Source of the DNA: Pisolithus tinctorius
Lineage: Eukaryota > Basidiomycota > Agaricomycetes > Boletales > Pisolithaceae
Direction: 5' to 3'
Length of the DNA stretch: 64,000 nt
NCBI GenBank assembly: GCA_024663395.1
Contig: JANFAH010000005.1
Location: forward strand, 2,170,001-2,234,000
Position 1 is the first letter of the stretch. Every line of letters begins with the position of its first letter. Positions 1 to 12,871 of the stretch are shown here, in pieces. A program made the translations under genes and the position numbers. Below the pieces are notes generated by a model, which was not told where the DNA came from, ran no database searches, and was given only the letters and a program-made list of their open reading frames with translations.

Positions 1-1
1 A

Positions 2-214
2 GGGCTCGAAAGGCTTTCGGAGCATACGGAAGTCAGGGTGCGGCATACGTCACAAGGCGAGCGGATGTATATGGCACGGCTGGCCAAGAAGTATGGCGAT
101 GACTACGAGAAGATGGCTCGAGATCGGCGATTGAATCCGGAGCAGAAGACAGTCGGGCAGTTGAAGAGAGCAGTCGGGAAGGCCGGTGGCATCGCAGAGC
201 TTTGCAGGGAATGA
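2..214 (+). CDS. NOP16: Nucleolar protein NOP16, C-terminal end (5' partial)
   Basis: The reading frame is open from the window edge to a TGA at 212-214, giving the last 70 residues. It contains the NOP16 C-terminal signature: an alanine-rich helix then KKYGDDYEKMARDRRLNPEQ followed by a TVGQLKRAV stretch. In this family the C-terminal block is the most conserved part. NOP16 is a nucleolar protein needed for assembly of the 60S ribosomal subunit. The start and any introns lie outside the window. Length and function of the rest cannot be judged. Identification rests on the conserved motif and is fairly secure. Confidence 0.85.
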   Translation, partial: GLERLSEHTEVRVRHTSQGERMYMARLAKKYGDDYEKMARDRRLNPEQKTVGQLKRAVGKAGGIAELCRE

Positions 215-1296
215 CTGCAGTCGGGTGTGTGTGTGTGTGACGAGGTATGACGCCTGCGACGGATATGTCGGCGGGCCGGTCCGTGGCCTGGATGGAGGTA
301 AATTGCGTGACATGTCACAGGTGTCACCATCCGGAGATATGCAGGATCCATGGCTGTGCGAGGGTGCGGTGGCATCGGAAGCAATTCTGGCATAACGTTC
401 TTGTCGATCTATTCGCTACAGCACGGCGCGCGCGCTGCTTGCCGTCCGCTAACATATACACTTCGTTGATAAGACACGAGGCTAGATGATATCAGAGCTA
501 ACTGAAATATTGTATCTGATACGGGTGGAGCCACCTGTATGAACCGGCTACTGCCAACTGGGATATATATGTGTCCTCATCAAACAATATTCTCGAGCGA
601 TGACGAGAAGACGGACGCCGAATGACTATACATACTTTACCTTAAAATGAAATGTCAAACCGCCATATCGTCAACTGGACAAGTCATCTGTCTTTGTTTT
701 TTTGGTCTTCGTGTGATCCCAATGATTGATTTCATCTCTTCAGCCGTGGAAGTTTCGTGCCCCACCGGGTAACGGCTACCTTTCCTCCATTGGTCAAAGT
801 GGTTCCACGGCAGCCACATGTCAGCTCTGCCGGAGCTATGAGTGAGAGCGCGCCTAACACACCGTGCCGTGCCCTCGATATCACCAGTCGCGTGTATTAT
901 GCAGGGGTGACTGCAGCTGGGGCGCAATGCCGCAGGTGCGGATGAGTCGGCACAGGACGCATTTCCCATCGCTTGTTCCCAGAGGTGCCTTTCTGATAGG
1001 CGTGCCGTTTTGAATGAGATCCAACTTTTTTTTTTTTCCTGTTCAAATCACCAAATCACGGAATCTGCGATATGGTCTTCCCCTCCCATAACAGGGAATT
1101 CTCGAATTCAAGATCGCCTTCGGTTTACGACACTCGGGTTTCTCGTGTCTGGGTGGGCGTGCGTGTTTGGCTCAGAACTGTCCAATTACCGGATATCCTC
1201 CCAGTTCGATGTCCGCGCTTATAATCCCTTCTGTCCTAGTCTCGTTGTCCTTTCACGTCCCCGTCCCCTCTCTCCTTGTCCCAGCCCAGCCCTCTC
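215..1296. other. Intergenic region
   Basis: This holds the 3' flank of NOP16, including a short TG run near 227-239, and the upstream region of the transcription-factor gene. The last 100 bases before 1297 are pyrimidine-rich (CT-rich), which is common upstream of start codons in basidiomycete genes. No coding sequence was recognised on either strand. Confidence 0.6.
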
Positions 1297-4239
1297 ATGT
1301 CTCCCCGCGCCAGTTCTGCAGCTCACCGGAGCACGGCTTCTGCCGCTGCACCCTACCCTAGACGCGCCTCCGGTCAACCAAAATCAACCAGACAACAATT
1401 CTCTGCGTGTGGGGCATGCCGCATGCGAAGGTCTGTCTGTCTTCTCAAATGCCCGCCGTCCCCAAGTCCCTGATCCCATCCGATTCCAACAGAGTGCGCT
1501 GCGATCTGAAGGACCTTGCCCCCACCACAACTCCGGACGGCGCACAACAACCCTCCTGCTCAAACTGCAAAGAACGTAACATCAAATGCGTGTATGTATT
1601 ACCCCTTCCCTTTTCCATGTCCTTCACATCTCATACTACGTTCGTAGGGACGAATTTGCCGAAGTCAAGGCTGTCAAATTGCTCAGACGCGGTCGCCGAC
1701 TGCAGCAAGTAGAGTGCGTGTTTATCACGCCTCTGTCGATCGCGTCCCTCCTCATCGTTCCGTGACTACAGGGCAGTATATGGGAAAGTCACAGATGCTC
1801 CATCCCCTACGCAACACGCGTCCACTCCAACCTCCGCCTCATCAAATCTACAACAGTCCATCATTCCTCAGCTCAAGATTGAGTTTCTGAGTTCCACCTT
1901 CTTTCGGAGATTCTGCGCCCAACGTACGCGTGTCCTTACACATGACAAATTAGTCTCTCAACTTCTCGTGTTTCTAGGCCCAGTTATAGAGCCCACTGAG
2001 TTCACCACTCGGTACTTTGAGCACCTCAAAGGCTCAACTCCGCTCAGCATTGAAGGTCAGATGCTTGCCATGCTTCTCGTCACCTGGGCCACTTCTTTCG
2101 GAATAAACGAATATGGTGCCGAAATGGAAATATCGGACCTCACCCCTACTAGCCCAACAAGCCCAAAATTTACACCTGACAGTGATGGCGAACTTTCCGA
2201 TCCCAAGCGTGTCTGGGCACTCCGCACGGAGGCCATGACCCGAGAAATACTTGCACTCGTTGACACGCATGGCATACTACGCCGCCCTTCATGGGATGGT
2301 GTCAGGGTCATGCTGCTTCTTCTCCCTCTGACGAAAGGTATTTTGTTTCACCGTTATGGTTTAGCGTGATACTCACGTCACTCCAGGTATACAAAGTTCA
2401 ATGGAGCGTCGCGTAAGTACTAAAGGAGTTTATCCAGACCTTTTTTTTTTTTTAAAAAAAAAAAAAAACTAACTTGCTACTCCGACAGACCACCTACGAA
2501 GCTACGCTATCCCAAGTATATGCTCTTTGCTACCTCACCAGCCCCTCATCAGTCAATAGCGGGAGCGGTCCGTTTGGTGACGCACTTGTCCGTGCACGGA
2601 TATTTTGGTATGCATACACCCATGAAAGTGTCACGACAGGTCTGCGGGGTGGACGCCTTATCTTGTAGGTCAATGTGGCAATTTGACAAGATGGGCATTA
2701 ACGCTGCCTTCTAGTAATGAAGATGATCTCCACGTTTTCCAGAACACTCTCCCCCCTCAGTATTCTGCGTCTTCGTCCGCCAGTAGCCCTTCCTCTGCGC
2801 CAGGGTCCTCGCTGCCTTCCCCCGCTTCTAGCTCTCCGGTAACTGCGGAATTCCCGTCCTTCCATGATCCTCGTAGTCACGCCCGGATGCCATTCGCCTT
2901 CATGCTCGTGAAGCAATTCTTCTCCCTTGCTCTTTCTGTATCGGGAGTCTGCCGGGCGATACATACTCATCTGACCGGACCTCGCGCCCTCCAGTGCGCG
3001 GAGGCCGGCATCTCCGTTGCTCACGAGGCAATGATGAACATATGGGACAACTTGACGCATTGTTGGGAAGATTTCGAAGCGTTTCGTCGCGACGCTGGCA
3101 GCACCGTCGGTGGTGGCCTCATCCGCGGCGAAGACGTCGAACGCATCGTCAGCGGTTGGCAAGTCTTCATATTTGAGTGCCTCAACGTCATCCGTGATGC
3201 CTTGAAGCATCGCGTTGACTTGCAGGTTTCTTCCTCATCTAACAATGACCGCGCGGTCGCGGCCAACCTTCACGCATACGCTGTGCGACGATGCAGGATG
3301 TTCATTCCGCGCGTCATCGATATCCTGAAACGCCATCTAGCCGTCCCGTCGAGCGGATTCTTCATTCACGATGCCGGATTGATCCGAGGCGGGTGCTTCT
3401 TCGCGGGGTTGTTGCTTGCCCAAAGTGATCTCGATGGCGATATGGATATGGATATAAAGTGCGATGATGGTACACGATGGGACACCGATGTGGAAGAGGG
3501 CGTTGATGTCTGCCTTCGTGCCCTTGGGGAGATTCGCTGGGTTTGCGCCGATAGCCATAAACAGGAAAAGTCGCTGAGGGCTCACTGGGAAGCCCGCCTC
3601 CATCGCGATGACGATCGCGGCCAAAAAAGCTCCCGTGACTTGGTGGGTAGCCAGAGTTCACAATCCTACTCTTCATCGCAGGATCACTCTCCGTATATGC
3701 TCGACAAGACGCCCTTGACCCGTCCCAACCAACATGATGGGTTTCGCTCCCTTTCCCTTGTCTCTGCAGGTGGCCAGGTACGGCCCCTCCTACCTCCCCT
3801 TTCAATGTCCTTTCCGCGCGTTGAAAGCGGCCCAGACACTGCCTTGACGGACGATGGCGCGGGTAGCTGGGCCGCATATACGCCACCGACAACCTCAGGT
3901 TCTGCGACAAGCACAATTGCTACTCAACGTAGTACTTCACCTACATCGCCTCCTCCTTCCCTTACCTCGGTGAAACATTCGATTCCCCCTCTCAAGACCG
4001 AGGACGCCGGTTACAGCATACCTGACATGGAACAGTTCTCCTTCACTGTTGACGGCGCTGCAACTGGACCTAATTTGATTGGGCCTGGTCTGGGCTCACC
4101 ACATGCTTGGGCTTATCCTCACCATCAGCACCTGGACCCCACTATGATATACTCAGGAACTGATGCTGTCTTGGGTCGCATTGGTGAGGACGGCTGCCCA
4201 CATTTTGGATCAGACTGCCAGGCCTTCTATCATCAGTAG
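1297..4239 (+). CDS. Zn(II)2Cys6 fungal-specific transcription factor, XlnR-like
   Basis: Eight exons: 1297-1430, 1493-1591, 1648-1713, 1772-1923, 1978-2337, 2387-2412, 2489-2664, 2715-4239, all with GT-AG introns of 50-76 nt. Splicing exon 1 to 2 rebuilds a Zn2Cys6 binuclear cluster: SACGACRMRRVRCDL, then PSCSNCKERNIKC, with the six cysteines correctly spaced. A basic linker with LLRRGRRLQQVEAVYGK follows. The middle holds a fungal_trans (PF04082)-like domain, with a GLRGGRLIF-NEDDL motif across the last junction that resembles the conserved GRPLxLxxDDL region of XlnR-type regulators. The C-terminal part is Ser/Pro-rich and low complexity with no known domain. Expected role: DNA-binding regulator in the nucleus; target genes cannot be read from sequence. 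XlnR kinship is inference; the Zn2Cys6 class is clear. Confidence 0.85.
2441..2468. repeat. T13/A15 homopolymer palindrome inside an intron
   Basis: Intron 6 of the transcription-factor gene contains 13 T followed directly by 15 A, a near-perfect inverted repeat without a loop. The T run may serve as an oversized polypyrimidine tract, but it lies upstream of the A run rather than next to the acceptor at 2488. The length is prone to polymerase slippage, so it may be polymorphic or miscounted. Confidence 0.7.
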
Positions 4240-7200
4240 AAATGTTTCTCCTATCATATCGCATCGGACGGTCCCACCAGGATTTTTTTCTTCCTCACAG
4301 ACCCTTCTTTTTGCGCATGCATTTCAACACTGCTTATTTTACGCGACATCTCAACTATCCCAAGCCATTTTTATTCAATGCTTACATTCAGCGTCCACTG
4401 ATCAACAATCATTGACACTTTATTCGCCAAGTACATATCGTATCTGCTTTATTTGTTTGATTAGACTCTTTTTTCTTGGTTATGTATCGGTCTTGAATAA
4501 TTGTGCAACTCATACCCTTCAAGTTACGTTCTGTTAGAATCGTGTATGTTTTCTTTTATTCATCCCGACTACGTTAAACGTATCCTTATTGTGGGGGCCT
4601 ATCTTCGATGATGAAGAAGCGCGAAGAATAAAAATATATTTATCCTGTTTGATTGGTAACTTATCATGGCGTGATGATTAGTACGGTGATGCCCGACAAA
4701 TGCGCCCATTGTACGTATACGCGTCAAACGAACTTAGGGTCATCACTGATATCGACAAGACAGCCGTCTTATGTATATGCCAATAATAAGGTATTTAACC
4801 TTGTCTACTTGTCCGATCTCGTTGTTTTTGAACTCAGTGGGCATGTAATAACACATGGTGCTTCGAGCCGCCACCGATCAAATGAAATAAACGGAGTTGT
4901 GGAAGGTACTACTGACAGTTTATTATCTGATGGCCTACCTGTTCTTCTTCATTCATACCCCGTTGCTTTTCTTTTCTTGCTCCTTTGGAATTAGCAGATC
5001 TCCGGATAAGTAGACGTCTTGAGCTAGTATACAAGTTGCGGCACGGACATAATAAGTGTGGAAAAAAAAAGTCCCTAAGGGATCTCAAGGGCAACGCGGA
5101 TGCCGCATGCTTCGTATGCGCGCCTCAGACAAGGGAGCCAATCGCATAAGACTATAGACAATACTCCGAAGCGCTTTGTGATTATCTTACGGAAATGGTA
5201 AAATTGAGATGATGGCAGAATCAGAATGGGAAGCCTGTGAGCGTCCATCATGATGACATAGTCCGCATAAAGTATACCCTGTATACGTACTTGGCATATT
5301 ATACATATAATATACGACACTCTACCGGCGAAGGTCACTCCCGGACGGAAGGAAGGGGGAGAACTCATCACGGACTTCGGCGTATGGCATCACCGGAAGG
5401 GTTGTGAGTGGTGGCTATAACGCCGAGAGTCGTACCAAACATTCCAAGTTGGCTAGCCTGCTTCAACAATATTGATACACGATCGGAGTCGCGCGGTCCC
5501 TTTATGCTGCTTTTTGTTAGACCAAAACAGCAGCAGGATCGCGGGTAGCCCTTTAGGTGTCAGACGGTGATCAGGATATGGTCATCGTGGGTGGTTTCCT
5601 GTAGTCTCGTGCTCAAGCTAGCGCCTTCCCCACTGGGCAGTGGAGAACGTTACAGCTCGTGTTATCGTATCATATGTCGACACCAAAACGTACGCAGGAA
5701 GTTCCGTATGCCGCGTTATGAGACATGTTCATTCTCTAGTCCGTCAGCCAGTCTGTCGGTATGTATTAAGCGACATTAAGATACATACCAAACCCATCAC
5801 GAGAGCGCTCCGTGGGCTTCCACAGGCTTCCATTGGCCCATCATGAATTTAATTGGTTCCATACCCTAAGAAAAGGGGGATGATTGGGTGGGCCACTATA
5901 CCCGTTTTGGTGATCTATTCTCCAGAGCTATGATACAGGTAGGCATTCCATATCAGTAGCACTCGGAGAACAGGTAGGGATTTGGACCAGATTGAAACAT
6001 TAATGATGGCCGCAACGACAAGGTTCTATATCGAAACCCGGGTATGCGGGTCTGTCTGGGCGTATCTGCGTTTCCGTATGACAAGCAAGATAGCCCAGCT
6101 TGTCTTAGTGTGCGATCGTCTGCACCAGTATGACGCAGCAAGAACGTGTCCTGCCAACCTGTTGACGCCGTTTGTCCTCGGATCTGGCTGCCAACAGGAT
6201 TCTCAGTTGGTATACGGGTCATATTTGACATTGCCTTCAATATCGCATTGCCCCCCGGTCCAGTCGGGCTCCTTGCGGCACCATATGATTGTCTATCTTG
6301 GGCAGAGGGAAGTATGGAAATCGGACGTTGGTCACTCCCCGAATTCCAAGTGGAACTGCGTATGAGGTCACGTAGAGCGGATTGGGGAGGAGCAGTGGGG
6401 TACTCTTGTCTCAATGAGATGGCTGCAGGAGGTGTGTATGCAACCTATACGCTGCCGTCGCAAAATGAGAATGACCCATCTGCTGTTTTGATTCGCTGCG
6501 CATATATCCGTCGATTCCGTCGGGAATCGGGATTTATTCTGACATGTCCACCACACACACGTGCTCGGCGACGTCGCGGAGCCTATCTCTGGTCACCGGT
6601 CACCGGTCAACGTCTAGAGCCTAATGGCTGGCAAGACAGTACTTGCAAAGTAGCCGTTCTCTCACACTCGGGGCTCTGTTGCTACACTCGACTTCGGCAT
6701 GTCCAAGCGACTCGCAGGCCTTCGGTATCGTTTGGAGGAAAACAATCCAATCTCTTTGCTTGGGCTCGCGCACTGCGATGCTGCTGCTGCTGCCAGTCGC
6801 CAGGGTTGGATGCTAACAAATTATCTGTCAAGTTTCCATTTAAACGTCCTTCGATGTGTTGCGTGACATTCACGCGCGTGCAACCCAGTCTAGCGCAATA
6901 GACGCCCCAAAGAAGCGGAAGGAAAACAAGCCAAAGATGGCTTTTCCTGTGGCATGCCTGATGGTGATGTCAGCGCGCTCTGTAACACGTGAATAGACCA
7001 GCCGGTACACAGGGTACTCGGCGTCGAAAGGAGAAGTAAGCACGCCGACGTCTGGTTGATCCCAGCGTACTGTGTTTGCCAAGATGGGTCACTTTGCAGG
7101 AGAGTACATGCACTCGACGCATGTATGTACGGTCACTACCAATCGTACTCAGTGGCCCCATACGTCAGCCTCAAATCTCGTCTCGGCTTGTTACACCGAG

Positions 7201-8188
7201 AGTCCAATTTCTTCACAGACACGTCTATACACAATCATGAACCTCGTTCAGCTTTCCCCTGATCAGATATCTACTTGTTAGCTCTTCTGTTTGCCGACCT
7301 GATCGCGGCAAACCATATCACACCATATACTAGGAATAAAGTTCTTGCTGGCCAGATCTTGCAACTGATCATGCCTCCCAGGCTATGTACGTATTTGCAA
7401 GCCAATGAGGAGAAGCCTATGAATATTACTATTCTCAAGCACTTTACCTTTACAGTCATGGTACGGTAATTATAGTTTTCTCATCGAAAGCACCGAGTTA
7501 TCTCGGGACAAACTTGGATGGCATGGCTCGGTCATGTATAACTTAGTCAGCCGAGGAATAATAGGCCTATCTTCTGAGCCATAGACTGTGCTAGAGACAT
7601 TTGCTGGGGTGATCCCTACAAGTAGATAAGAGTGGCATCATATGCAAAGCCTATAGGAGGAAATGAGAAACGAGATACAGTTTGTTACGAAACCCGGTCT
7701 GTTGGTGCCTATTTTGGGAATGACCCCTATCTACACCCTCAAAACTTCGCGTGGAATTCTCGTGATGTTCGTCAACGTGGGTGTGAGACGCTGCTTGTTT
7801 CCAATGGTTATCCAGTTTCTGTTGAAGAACTCGACTTGTTTCGATGCGACAAGTTTCTGGGGCGTATGGACTAGCCTGGCGGATGGACCAATTAACTTTG
7901 AATTCCAAGGGCATACAAGTTGTAGAGCTTCTGGCGACATGTCCATATGTTGAATCGCTGCAACAGGATGGGCAGAGGATGGCAGTTCAAGGCGGCAATT
8001 GATATATCGCGGGAGGTGGGACTTGAAGAGCGAGTCGCACAGCTTTTGCAATGTTGTAATCGAGGTAGTCCCCTGAATCATATTTGATGCATGCTTTTCT
8101 ACACTAAGTCAGGGGAACGATGGTAATGGCAGCGTTCGGTACGAGGTGATATGAGCCGGGAGACAGCTGAGAAAACTTGATGCTTCTC
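4240..8188. other. Long gene-poor region
   Basis: The first 400 bases are the probable 3' UTR of the transcription-factor gene (AT-richer, with an AATAAA-like motif near 4627). Beyond that I see only scattered open frames with no family resemblance on either strand. The longest is 251 codons at 6146-6901 plus, overlapped by a 153-codon frame on the minus strand, so neither is convincing. A tandem GGTCACC repeat lies at about 6594-6609. The region probably holds decayed sequence or non-coding DNA. Confidence 0.5.
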
Positions 8189-8961
8189 CTACCCGATCCA
8201 GGACCAAGACTTCACCAGACCGTGATATGATTTCTGACTGAAGACTTCCCGGGCTGTTTCTACAGGTTCACCGTAAAGAACGGGTAAATGGATATTGAAG
8301 AGCCCAAAAAGCGGATAGGCGATGTCCTCGGAACGGGAGGTACGTCGTGACGATGCCCACAGGAATCTCGAATGTGCGTCGCCCATGCCTGGAGAAAAGT
8401 CAGTCAGGAATCGAGATGCTATTCCCGTTGAACTTTCCAACTCTTTTGCTATAACGGCATCCGTTTTGTGATTCGAAGACTTGAGGTCCTTGTAGAGCGA
8501 CCAGTTCTGTGTGTAGAACAGAATGGTGCGAGGAGCTAGCAACTCTTGGAGGGTCCACCAGTGTTGGAACCACTTCTGACAAGTGAGCCGTTCTCCGAGA
8601 CGTCGGCGAGATACACGATCGTTGGAGCGGACCCTCGATACCATGTGAACATCAATCTTATTGCTTTCTGAAACTCGGCACCGCAGCACGTATCATTCCG
8701 AGCCCACAGGTAGCCGCACCTACAAGCAACAACACAGAAGTCCCGGGGCTTTCTGAGACTCGCCTTCAGTGGCATATGTTGCACATCATATATGGAGGAA
8801 CCCTCGATGTCGCGCAACGATGGCTCTCCATCACCCCAGCAATGAGAAAGAGTGGCAAACTGAAAGTATTTTGCGGCGGCAAGACGAATGCACCCGCGAT
8901 CGACATCGGGGTCGCACGTAAGTAATAACGATAGTAGACGACGGTATTGTTTATTGTTCAC
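8189..8961 (-). pseudogene. HET-domain (heterokaryon incompatibility) gene, frameshifted remnant
   Basis: Two overlapping minus-strand frames together give most of a HET domain (PF06985). The upstream frame (8961-8536) has FATLSHCWGDGEPSLRDI, then a DTCC motif, then IRLMFTWYRGSAPTIVYLADV. The downstream frame (8689-8189) continues with KWFQHWWTLQELLAPRTILFY, then FLWASSRRTSRSEDIAYPLFGLF and LPVLYGE. These are the ordered HET blocks. The switch falls around 8575-8595 with no room for an intron, so a one-base indel breaks the gene. The DTCC block also lacks the residues that usually follow it. A possible acceptor just before the FATLSHCWG block hints at a lost upstream exon. HET proteins trigger incompatibility reactions after fusion of unlike hyphae. 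This copy is probably dead, unless the indel is an assembly error. Confidence 0.75.
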
Positions 8962-9133
8962 AAGTGAGGTACCAGGTCGCCTCGGTCGTACAACTTGCCG
9001 GTACGCGTGTCTAGCAGTCTAGTCAGCGAGTTTTCCAGCATGTCAATTACGACACTCCAAACCACTTGCTAAATGTCAACTTGCTCAGCGCCTAGAGTAC
9101 AGGTAGTGACCGCCTCAATTGGCGGACTGATCT

Positions 9134-10388
9134 TCATTTCCAAGGCAGCCGCAGACTCTCCAGGTATGTGTCATAACCTGGGTCTTCGGGCGTTAATAGG
9201 CCCATGGCTACTTGATGGAGCTGAACGGCCTGGTCTAAATCAGCCCATGTCGTGGAGTGATCAGGGTGTCCAGCTGGACAGAGTTTAAGTACATGCTGAT
9301 GCAATGTGATGGCCGTGTTCAAGCTGGCGTCCGTATGATGGTCGCAGAAGGGCCCGTTGCTGAACCGAGTCCCGAAGGCATAATGAAAGCTCGTGGAGTG
9401 AGGGGAAATTACAGCATAATCCGTCGAAACGACTCTAAATATAGTTTCGCAAAATACTTGCGCCTCGGCTGTAGTGAGCATTGCGAAGTGACCCAGAAAG
9501 ATCGCTCAAAGAGCAACAGCAAGATCGTGAAGACACTTGCAACGTCTCCGATGACCCATTGGATGGAGATCGAGTAACATATGTCTGAGCTTCATAATTT
9601 CTTCAGTCAGCAGTCGTCCCCTGCCTGCTAAACCTGTCGGTAAGACAGACCGCAAGGCCGTTGAGCAACTAACGTCGGAACCGATGTCCAGAAGGACATA
9701 GTTCCAATGCTGTGTGGAGCAGTTCAATCACCTCTTCTAAGCCGTGAATCGCAGCTTGTCCCCAGAACGGCTTTCTGAGATTATGGGCAAGATCGCCAAG
9801 AGCTATACAACGATCGAAACGCCCAGGCGGACAGTACTCGAGTGCCGGACGTTTGAGCATGACGGCTTCTTCCAGGTCTGCAACTACCTCCTGATTGTCG
9901 TACCTATTTGAAAGACATAGACCAAGTGCGCTGATCAATAAAAGCGGGCGAAGACGTTCAGAAGGATGTAATTGCGACGCTGCACGGAACAGCTCAATCG
10001 CCTCCTCCAAATCGCGCATTGCACCTTGTTCCTCGAACTACTGCAAGAGGTCGCTGGCAAGATTGCAGAGAGCAATGCTATAAAACGAATCCCCTGGTGA
10101 ACAGAGCTTTAGTACCTTACGTCCGAGCACGATAGTTTCTCCGAGCTGGCAACTCCCCTCACCTTGGAGTACCTCATCGGGGCCAGAGGGCAAAGCCGCG
10201 AAGGATTGAAGAAAGAAGGTTTCAGATTTCACGCTTTGTCTGCTTTCAGGAAATGTTGTTTGTTGAATACATCCAACGTTGTTCTGCCGGGAGGAGCCAC
10301 AAGTGAAAACGATTTGGCTTTCAGGGCAGGTTAGATAATCGGTTGCAAGAGGAACAGTAGAGCCGTACATTATCCTCAAACACGGCAA
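9134..10388 (-). pseudogene. Degenerate tetratricopeptide-repeat protein remnant
   Basis: Several minus-strand frames in a row each encode TPR-like units of about 40 residues with the same phrase: a DLEEAIEL-type helix, a variable Ala/Leu helix, then CPPGR or CPAGHP, then an ALGDLAHNL-type helix. Examples lie at 9669-10019 (two or three units), 9506-9727, 9134-9481 and 10038-10388. The units are in different frames and are separated by stops, so no intact gene can be assembled. This repeat style is typical of the large TPR proteins of mushrooms that carry CHAT, NACHT or related domains. The array lies upstream of and on the same strand as the HET remnant at 8189-8961. Whether they were one gene cannot be decided from sequence alone. 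Confidence 0.6.
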
Positions 10389-12281
10389 AGAAATAGAGGC
10401 CCAAGAACACTGAGTGTCAGAATGCCACCCAATCAGCGAGGCCAGTTAAACAATGTGAAGCAACCCACGGGTAAGAACAACAAGTCAGGCAGTGAAATTT
10501 TGGAGATGTCGATAAAATAACGTGTGGATTACAGCTACATGAAGATCAATGCATGTAACGCAACGAAAAGGCCGTAAGGAATTCACTGATAGATGCGAAC
10601 AAAAGTGCAAGCTGATAGAAGATGCGACAGAAAATTGGGCTGTATACTGTTCCAGGAAATCACAGCGATTAAAGAACAAGAAAGCACTCACCAACAGCAC
10701 ATCTTGAATGTGAGAGAGGGCGCAAGACTACTATCCATATCCCAACCCCAGGCACCACTTGGCCAACACGTTTCCGCCACTACCCGAGGTCCTTGTGACA
10801 CTTATCCCAAGTAGAATGACTTCTTAAAACATTTGTGGAACGTTCTGGCAACTCCACAGTAGGTGGTTAAATGGCCAGGTTTTTCTCCCCTTACACTGCT
10901 GTCCGTTATTAGCGGTATGTCAACATATACACAGTTGCTCCACATACCGGAAGCTATCAATCCTCGAGACTACCACGGAAAGAAACAGATTCAAACCGAC
11001 AGTGACAGTTCCCTACCGCAGCAAGTGACACTCGGGGATACCCGGATCAGCAAAAAGGAGAGTCCTGTGCAGAGCTTTACAAGCCCTTCCATGTTGCTGA
11101 CGCCTTTTTCCAAAAGGTGTCATGAACCGCGTGAGTGACGTATGACACTATGCCCACTCGAACGTCGCAAAGCGGAAGAAAAAGCGAAGCAAGATTTGAT
11201 TCACTGTGGGGTGTAACCGCCGTTTGAAAGGCCGCATACGTGGCTCTGCGCGCTTTTAATAACAACACCCTAGACGACACTTCTCTCGCTGTCAAAACAG
11301 GTCCGATTTGGTCAGGTGGAACCGTGACTCTGCATGTATCGCGTCGCAGCACATTCAGCGCAAGTTCCTAGTTTCGCCTAGCAGTATGATCGCCACAATG
11401 ATACACTCGCGTGAGCAGATCATTGCCTCCAGAGTTCGATAATGAGAGCTCATAGGAGAAAGATTTCACTCCCTCCTTGTCCCTGAAAGATCGACGAAGT
11501 CCCAAAAGGTGGATATGAGCATCTCCGTGGCGAAGGAAAGTCTGTGGTGTAAGTGGCAGGTGGAGTGCAACAAAAAAAAGACAATCGATTATAGCTCCGA
11601 CGTCAGAAGTTCCAGCATGGGCATACCTTGTATCCCACTAACACGGGCCCCTCTGCCTTGCGCATTTCACACGGTTCTCTGACCAAAATCCATGTGTAAT
11701 GGGAGCTTGGAGCGCACAGGCCTTCAGCCCGGCCTTTGTTTCCGCCGCCAGTCGTGCCAGGACGTCCAATAAACAAATCAACACTGCCTTACATTTACAT
11801 CATAGGGCTACACTTACCATGTATTCATATTTTGTTTAAATCAACAACTTGGAATGATGACCTGTGAGAGTGAGGTGGTTATTCGATTCGATTACTTTTG
11901 GCCCGAGTGCTCGACCAGCGCGAAACAGTTCTTTCCTGATGCGGGGAAGGCAAGGGATCTTATCACCGGTTGGCCGAAGATAAGATGAACCATGTTGGCG
12001 TTTGAAGGAAACCGACCCGACGGACGCGAACTTGGACTACGTCGACGTTAACAACTGATTGATTGGTACCCCTGAATCGTGGAGGCAATGGGCGACTGCG
12101 GAACGCGTACCTACTAAGGCAAGTGGTCGCTTGGACGGACCTCACTTTGCATCCAGTTCCACGCCGGTATCGCCTTGTATCGTATTCGTCGTTATACGTT
12201 TGGGAACCACAGCAGGATAACGATGGACTTCTTCTGTAGGCGTCAAAACATTTCTGTGCGTCAGCAACGTCCGTTCTAACT
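10389..12281. other. Intergenic region without recognised genes
   Basis: Only short frames without family resemblance are present on either strand. The last few hundred bases form the upstream region of the zinc-ribbon gene. I see no tRNA, no repeat array and no transposon ends here. Confidence 0.55.
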
Positions 12282-12779
12282 ATGATCCCAGTTTGTATCC
12301 CCCTCGTAGGTCAGTGATACAGATACCACCACTTGTCGTATGAGTATTTGACTGACAGAGCCGCCCATCTCGACAGTCGGTTGTCCCAACAAGATAAACC
12401 CCATGGGAGGAGACCAATCCCCGAGAGTCTGTCCAAGATGTCATAACGGTGAGTTTATTATAGTTCGGCTATCGTCCCGTGGTTGAACGCTGAATCTCGA
12501 GCAGCGTCGATGTTTGCGGCCAAATCTCGTGTCTGGTTCGAGTTTTGCTTTGTACCTCTTATTCCATTGCGGTCTAAGGACGTTTGGATGTGTGGTATAT
12601 GCCAACTGCAAACAGTCATGCAACCTGGGTGAGTTGCATTTGTTCGTCGTATGGATAAGGTGCTAATCAGTTGTCTGTTATTTAGTTGGGCCCCTGCAGT
12701 AGCACAACCAGGATATGGTTACCAGCCAGCACAACATGGGGATGGTTATTACCGGCCAACATACACTCAGTCCGGATAG
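12282..12779 (+). CDS. Zinc-ribbon 15 domain protein
   Basis: Four exons: 12282-12309, 12377-12448, 12505-12628, 12686-12779, introns of 56-67 nt. The spliced protein starts MIPVCIPLVVGCPNKINP and has paired cysteine motifs: CPRCHNA near residue 27 and CGIC near residue 60. Between them is SRVWFEFCFVPLIPLRSK. This order matches the small fungal zinc-ribbon_15 family (PF17032). The C-terminal tail is Gln/Tyr/Gly/Pro-rich (PGYGYQPAQHGDGYY). The N-terminal residues and the FCFVPLIPL stretch are hydrophobic, so the protein could be membrane-associated. The family's function is unknown to me beyond probable zinc binding. The exons are too short to be seen as one open frame, but the splice phases agree throughout. 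Confidence 0.85.
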
Positions 12780-12871
12780 TCGACACGTTGCCATGTGATA
12801 CATCTCCATACATCTACTGTATTCTATTAGTCCCATGTTTTCCTTTCATCGGACGTTCTGTCCCAATATAC

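Noticed and set aside
6146..6901. 251-codon plus-strand open frame
   Set aside because: No recognisable motif, low-complexity-free but unlike any family, and overlapped by a 153-codon minus frame. Without homology or splice context it is likely chance.
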